From JAAFIP01 sp043769005 (GTDB lineage: Bacteria > Pseudomonadota > Gammaproteobacteria > Burkholderiales > Burkholderiaceae_C): 16,689 nucleotides of DNA. A program made the translations under genes and the position numbers. Positions 13,878 to 16,689 of this stretch are shown in pieces (position 1 is the stretch's first letter; each line of letters begins with the position of its first letter). The stretch is taken from NCBI GenBank assembly GCA_043769005.1, contig JAYVJV010000106.1, forward strand, positions 1 through 16,689, written 5' to 3'. The notes below the pieces were generated by a model, which did not search any database, had not been told where the DNA came from, and worked only from the letters and a program-made list of their open reading frames with translations.

Positions 13878-14375
13878 ATGAAACACAGAAAAACCGAGCT
13901 AGGCAAACAGGCATTTAAAGGCAGTAATGTCGCCCTCAGTATGGCCCAGCGGTCGGCCCTTATCATGTTTGATGGCATCAAAGACGATGCCGTCATCCTG
14001 CAGTCTTTGGCCATGATGAGCTTGAAGCAGGAAGATATCGATTTCTTGGTACAACAAGGTTTTGTTGAAGCGTCCGATGGCCCCAGTGCAGCGCCTGCAA
14101 CGACAGCAGCTTCAAATGGGCTTGGCACTGCTGCCACGGCGGCAGTTGCGTCTGTTGCAGCCGCCACCAGCACTCTGTCCGAGCAGGAGTTGTACCAGCG
14201 TGCCTACCCTATTGCGACCAAACTGACCTCGGGTTTGGGTTTGCGCGGTTTTCGCTTGAATATGTCGGTAGAGGGTGCAGCGGGCTATAAAGACCTGTTG
14301 GAGCTGGCGCCCAAAATCCAGGCCGCTGTGGGTGAGGAAAAATTTGCCGAACTAGCCAAAGCACTCAAAGCCTAA
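13878..14375 (+). CDS. Hypothetical two-domain protein
   Basis: 165 residues, no family I can name. An N-terminal helical domain (about 1-66, with LSMAQRSALIMFDGIKDDA and KQEDIDFLVQQGFVE) resembles small winged-helix-like folds in pattern. It is followed by an Ala/Thr-rich linker (about 70-98) and a C-terminal helical domain (about 100-165, SEQELYQRAYPIATKLTSGL, GLRGFRLNMSVEGAAGYKDL). No signal peptide or membrane helix. The ATG at 13878 has only a weak upstream ribosome site, and no better start exists. The codon use and the domain-linker-domain layout make it a credible gene. The 141-bp gap before it holds no clear promoter; TTGTCA (13762) and TATAAC (13781) are too close together. I have an impression of similar Comamonadaceae hypotheticals but cannot confirm it. 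Confidence 0.7.
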   Translation: MKHRKTELGKQAFKGSNVALSMAQRSALIMFDGIKDDAVILQSLAMMSLKQEDIDFLVQQGFVEASDGPSAAPATTAASNGLGTAATAAVASVAAATSTLSEQELYQRAYPIATKLTSGLGLRGFRLNMSVEGAAGYKDLLELAPKIQAAVGEEKFAELAKALKA

Positions 14376-14377
14376 AT

Positions 14378-14398
14378 CAGGGCGCGTGGCGCGCCCTG
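14378..14398 (+). terminator. Strong GC hairpin after the hypothetical gene
   Basis: CAGGGCGCG (14378-14386) and CGCGCCCTG (14390-14398) pair perfectly around a TGG loop, starting 2 bp after the stop codon. No T tract follows, so it may end transcription weakly, protect the 3' end, or need a factor. The remaining ~98 bp up to uvrA show no LexA box and no convincing promoter. Confidence 0.5.
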
Positions 14399-14496
14399 CG
14401 CTTGGCCAACAGCGGGTGTTTAATTTGACCCTTTACCGCCCTTATCTCGGGTGAGTGACTAGAATCTTTGGGTCTACCCACCTAGAGAACACCACC

Positions 14497-16689
14497 ATGT
14501 CGCAGGGAACCATCCGCATTCGCGGAGCACGCCAACACAATCTCAAAAACCTCGATCTGGACATCCGCACGGGTGAACTCACCGTGGTCACCGGCCCTAG
14601 CGGTTCGGGCAAATCCAGCTTGGTGTTTGATACCCTTTTTGCCGAAGGCCAGCGTCGTTACGTAGAAACCTTCTCGGCCTATGCGCGCCAGTTTATGGAC
14701 CGCATGGACAAACCCGCTGTCGATCGGGTCGACGGCGTGCCGCCCGCGATAGCGATTGACCAGACCAACCCCGTCCGCTCGTCCCGCTCGACCGTGGGCA
14801 CCATGACCGAGATCAACGACCATTTGAAGTTGCTGTTTGCCCGCCTGGCCAATCTGTACGACTCGCAAACGGCGTTGCCGGTGCAGCACGACACCGCAGA
14901 GACGATTTATGCGCAGATGCTGGCGCGTTGCCCCTCTGCCGATACCCGTGTGATACTGACCTTTCCGGTCGAGCTGCCCGCCAGCACGTCTGCGCAAGAA
15001 GTGGCGCAGTGGTTATCCGCTAGCGGTTTTACTCGAGTGCAGGCCGAGCGCGAGATTGCCACCTCTGCCGGGCCGCGCAAGGTGCTGGACGTGGTGGCAG
15101 ATCGCTTCAAGCTTGCCAGCGCCGAGAAGGTGCGGGTGATGGAGGCGATTGAGTTGGCGCTCAAACGGGGGAGTGGGCGGTTGATGGTGTATGTGATGGA
15201 TTCGAGTTCGGAGCGTGCTAGCTCCAGCACGGTTGAAAAGGGGTCAGAGCCCAATTTCGTAAATGCGTTAGCTCCTTCGGGAAGACTGCGTCCTGAATTG
15301 GGATCTGACCCCATTTCAACCTCAGAGCTCGCTACATCCGTCGTCTCACAGACAGCTGTCCAACAGATTTGGAAATTCTCTACCGGTCTGCACTGCCCCG
15401 AAAGCGACATCCGCTACGCGCAGCCTACGCCCAGCCTGTTCTCGTTCAACTCCGCCAACGGCGCCTGCGCGCAGTGCAAGGGCTTTGGCCGGGTGATTGG
15501 CGTGGACTACGGGCTGGTCATCCCCAACGAAAAACTCACGCTGCGCGCGGGTGCGATTAAGGTGATGCAAACGCCTGCGTGGCAAGAGTGCCAAGACGAT
15601 TTGATGCGCCATGCGGAGGCTGCGGGTATTCCGCGCGACACCGCTTGGAATAAACTCACACCCGAGCAACAGGGCTGGGTGATTAACGGCAACCCCGCTT
15701 ATAAAGAAGGCCAGTGGGGCAAGATGTGGTACGGCGTGAAACGCTTTTTTGCCTACCTAGAGACCAAGTCCTACAAGATGCACATCCGCGTGCTGCTGTC
15801 CAAGTACCGCAGCTACACCACCTGCCCGGTGTGCGCAGGCGCGCGTCTGAAAACCGATGCGTTGATCTGGCGTGTGGGCAGCAAGCAGCAGGCCGACGCG
15901 GTGATGCCGCCCACCAAACGCCTGCTGCCCCAGGGCGTGCAGTGGACGCGCCCGCAGCTAGAGGGCCTGCCCGGCCTGTGCCTGTTTGATTTGATGAACC
16001 TGTCGATTGACCGGCTGCGCCAGTTTTTCGATGCACTGCAAGCGAAAAGCCAGCTCGCCACCGCCAATAACGAAGCGCAAGCCAAGGGTGGCAAGGCGCA
16101 GGCCAAAGACGGCAACGCGCAAGCGCTCAAACTCCTGCTCGACGAGATTTGCACACGCCTCAAATACCTGTGCGACGTTGGCATTGGCTACCTCACGCTC
16201 GACCGCCAAAGCCGTACCTTGAGCGGTGGCGAGGTGCAGCGCATCAACCTCACCACGGCCTTGGGAACCTCGCTGGTCAATACCCTGTTTGTGTTGGACG
16301 AGCCCAGTATTGGCCTGCACCCGCGCGATATGGACCGCATCACCCAGGCCATGCTGCGCCTGCGCGATGCGGGCAATAGCCTGGTGGTGGTAGAGCATGA
16401 CCCGGCCGTCATGCTGGCCGCAGACCGCGTGATCGACATGGGCCCCGGCCCTGGCGAGCGCGGCGGCTCCATCGTGTTTGACGGCGCACCCAATGCGTTG
16501 CGTGATGCGCCTACGCTGACTGGTGACTACCTCGGGGGCCGCAAACAAATTGGCATGGGTTTTAGGCGTTTGGTCAGCGACAACACCGCGCGCTTGATCC
16601 TGGAGGGCGCAACCCAGCACAACCTGAAAAACGTCTCGGTAGACATCCCCTTGCAGCGTCTGGTGTGCGTGACGGGGGTCAGCGGTTCG
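14497..16689 (+). CDS. uvrA: UvrA-family excision-repair ATPase, 3' truncated by the window edge
   Basis: 731 codons visible, open to the window end. UvrA is the damage-sensing ABC ATPase of nucleotide excision repair. Seen in order: Walker A GPSGSGKSS (33-41), RRYVETFSAYARQF, a zinc-module remnant LFSFNSANGACAQCKGFG, CPVCAGARL, signature LSGGEVQRI (575-583), Walker B LFVLDEPSIGLH (597-608), H-loop VVVEHD (630-635), and the start of the second Walker A (GVSGS, 727-731). The UvrB-binding region after FARLANLYDS is short and diverged, and the first cysteine pair of zinc module I is incomplete (HCPES). With NPVRSSRSTVGTMTEIND this suggests the UvrA2-like, sometimes very long or duplicated Burkholderiales type rather than the housekeeping copy (inference). 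Residues 235-291 are an insertion built around an inverted-repeat element; residues 525-543 are a small repeat-rich insertion. Confidence 0.9.
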   Translation, partial: MSQGTIRIRGARQHNLKNLDLDIRTGELTVVTGPSGSGKSSLVFDTLFAEGQRRYVETFSAYARQFMDRMDKPAVDRVDGVPPAIAIDQTNPVRSSRSTVGTMTEINDHLKLLFARLANLYDSQTALPVQHDTAETIYAQMLARCPSADTRVILTFPVELPASTSAQEVAQWLSASGFTRVQAEREIATSAGPRKVLDVVADRFKLASAEKVRVMEAIELALKRGSGRLMVYVMDSSSERASSSTVEKGSEPNFVNALAPSGRLRPELGSDPISTSELATSVVSQTAVQQIWKFSTGLHCPESDIRYAQPTPSLFSFNSANGACAQCKGFGRVIGVDYGLVIPNEKLTLRAGAIKVMQTPAWQECQDDLMRHAEAAGIPRDTAWNKLTPEQQGWVINGNPAYKEGQWGKMWYGVKRFFAYLETKSYKMHIRVLLSKYRSYTTCPVCAGARLKTDALIWRVGSKQQADAVMPPTKRLLPQGVQWTRPQLEGLPGLCLFDLMNLSIDRLRQFFDALQAKSQLATANNEAQAKGGKAQAKDGNAQALKLLLDEICTRLKYLCDVGIGYLTLDRQSRTLSGGEVQRINLTTALGTSLVNTLFVLDEPSIGLHPRDMDRITQAMLRLRDAGNSLVVVEHDPAVMLAADRVIDMGPGPGERGGSIVFDGAPNALRDAPTLTGDYLGGRKQIGMGFRRLVSDNTARLILEGATQHNLKNVSVDIPLQRLVCVTGVSGS
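15232..15320. repeat. REPIN-like inverted-repeat element inside uvrA
   Basis: The left arm 15232-15258 (GTTGAAAAGGGGTCAGAGCC then CAATTTC) and right arm 15295-15320 (GAATTGGGATCTGACCCC then ATTTCAAC) are inverted copies differing at two positions plus one indel, around a 36-bp spacer. Similarity extends outward (GCTAGCTC at 15218-15225 against GAGCTC + GC after the right arm). The GGGGTCAGA-CCCAATT core resembles palindromes found beside REP-associated (Y1/RAYT) transposases. No stop codon interrupts the uvrA frame. Confidence 0.75.
16069..16125 (+). repeat. Imperfect 21-bp tandem repeat in uvrA
   Basis: About 2.5 units of AAG-GCG-CAG-GCC-AAA-GAC-GGC, encoding NEAQAKGG, KAQAKDG and NAQA in succession. 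It lies in a loop before the helix LLLDEICTRLKYL and is probably a lineage-specific low-complexity expansion. Confidence 0.55.

Noticed and set aside
14396..14412. CTG...CAG resembling a LexA (SOS) box upstream of uvrA
   Set aside because: The spacer is 11 rather than 10 bases and lacks the AT-rich alternating core; part of it is the hairpin arm.
1..16689. CRISPR array, tRNA/rRNA genes, prophage or full insertion sequence
   Set aside because: No regularly spaced repeats, no tRNA-like cloverleaf, and no transposase, integrase or phage structural gene was seen; the repeats present are short and non-autonomous.

Overview
The window reads as a chromosomal segment of a betaproteobacterium, most likely a Comamonadaceae member (Rhodoferax, Polaromonas or Acidovorax-like). 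The grounds are the moderately high GC coding sequence, the protein types, and short repeats that I recall as common in that family. This is inference; no database search was possible.

Left part (1-8306): a leucine/isovalerate catabolic cluster, all on the + strand. It holds the 3' part of the methylcrotonyl-CoA carboxylase beta subunit (liuB), an acyl-CoA dehydrogenase, methylglutaconyl-CoA hydratase (liuC), a DUF4126 membrane protein, the biotin-carrying methylcrotonyl-CoA carboxylase alpha subunit (liuD), a GhrA-like 2-hydroxyacid dehydrogenase and HMG-CoA lyase (liuE). LiuB and LiuD carboxylate 3-methylcrotonyl-CoA, LiuC hydrates the product to HMG-CoA, and LiuE cleaves that to acetyl-CoA and acetoacetate. 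Genes from DUF4126 to liuE are tightly coupled (TGATG junctions or a 3-bp gap). A VapBC toxin-antitoxin pair with its own palindromic operator lies between liuB and the acyl-CoA dehydrogenase. Isovaleryl-CoA dehydrogenase (liuA) is not visible and may lie upstream of the window.

Middle part (8307-13736): a DUF1289 protein overlapping a 2-hydroxychromene-2-carboxylate isomerase-like protein; an MFS (metabolite:H+ symporter type) transporter with a large extra periplasmic loop, closed by a textbook intrinsic terminator; then a three-gene unit of a 60-residue membrane peptide, a DUF4212 small subunit and a large sodium:solute symporter (VC_2705-like) with a helical charged insertion and an EF-hand-like loop.

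Right part (13737-16689): an unrecognised two-domain 165-residue protein, a strong hairpin, and the first 731 codons of a UvrA-family ATPase that runs off the window.

The most unusual theme is that at least three kinds of short dispersed repeat appear to lie inside genes and to be read through in frame. A GC-rich palindromic element extends a hairpin in the biotin carboxylase domain of LiuD. An AT-rich GCTAT-N8-TAGCT element occurs once or twice more in liuD and once between genes. An inverted-repeat, REPIN-like element is inserted in uvrA.
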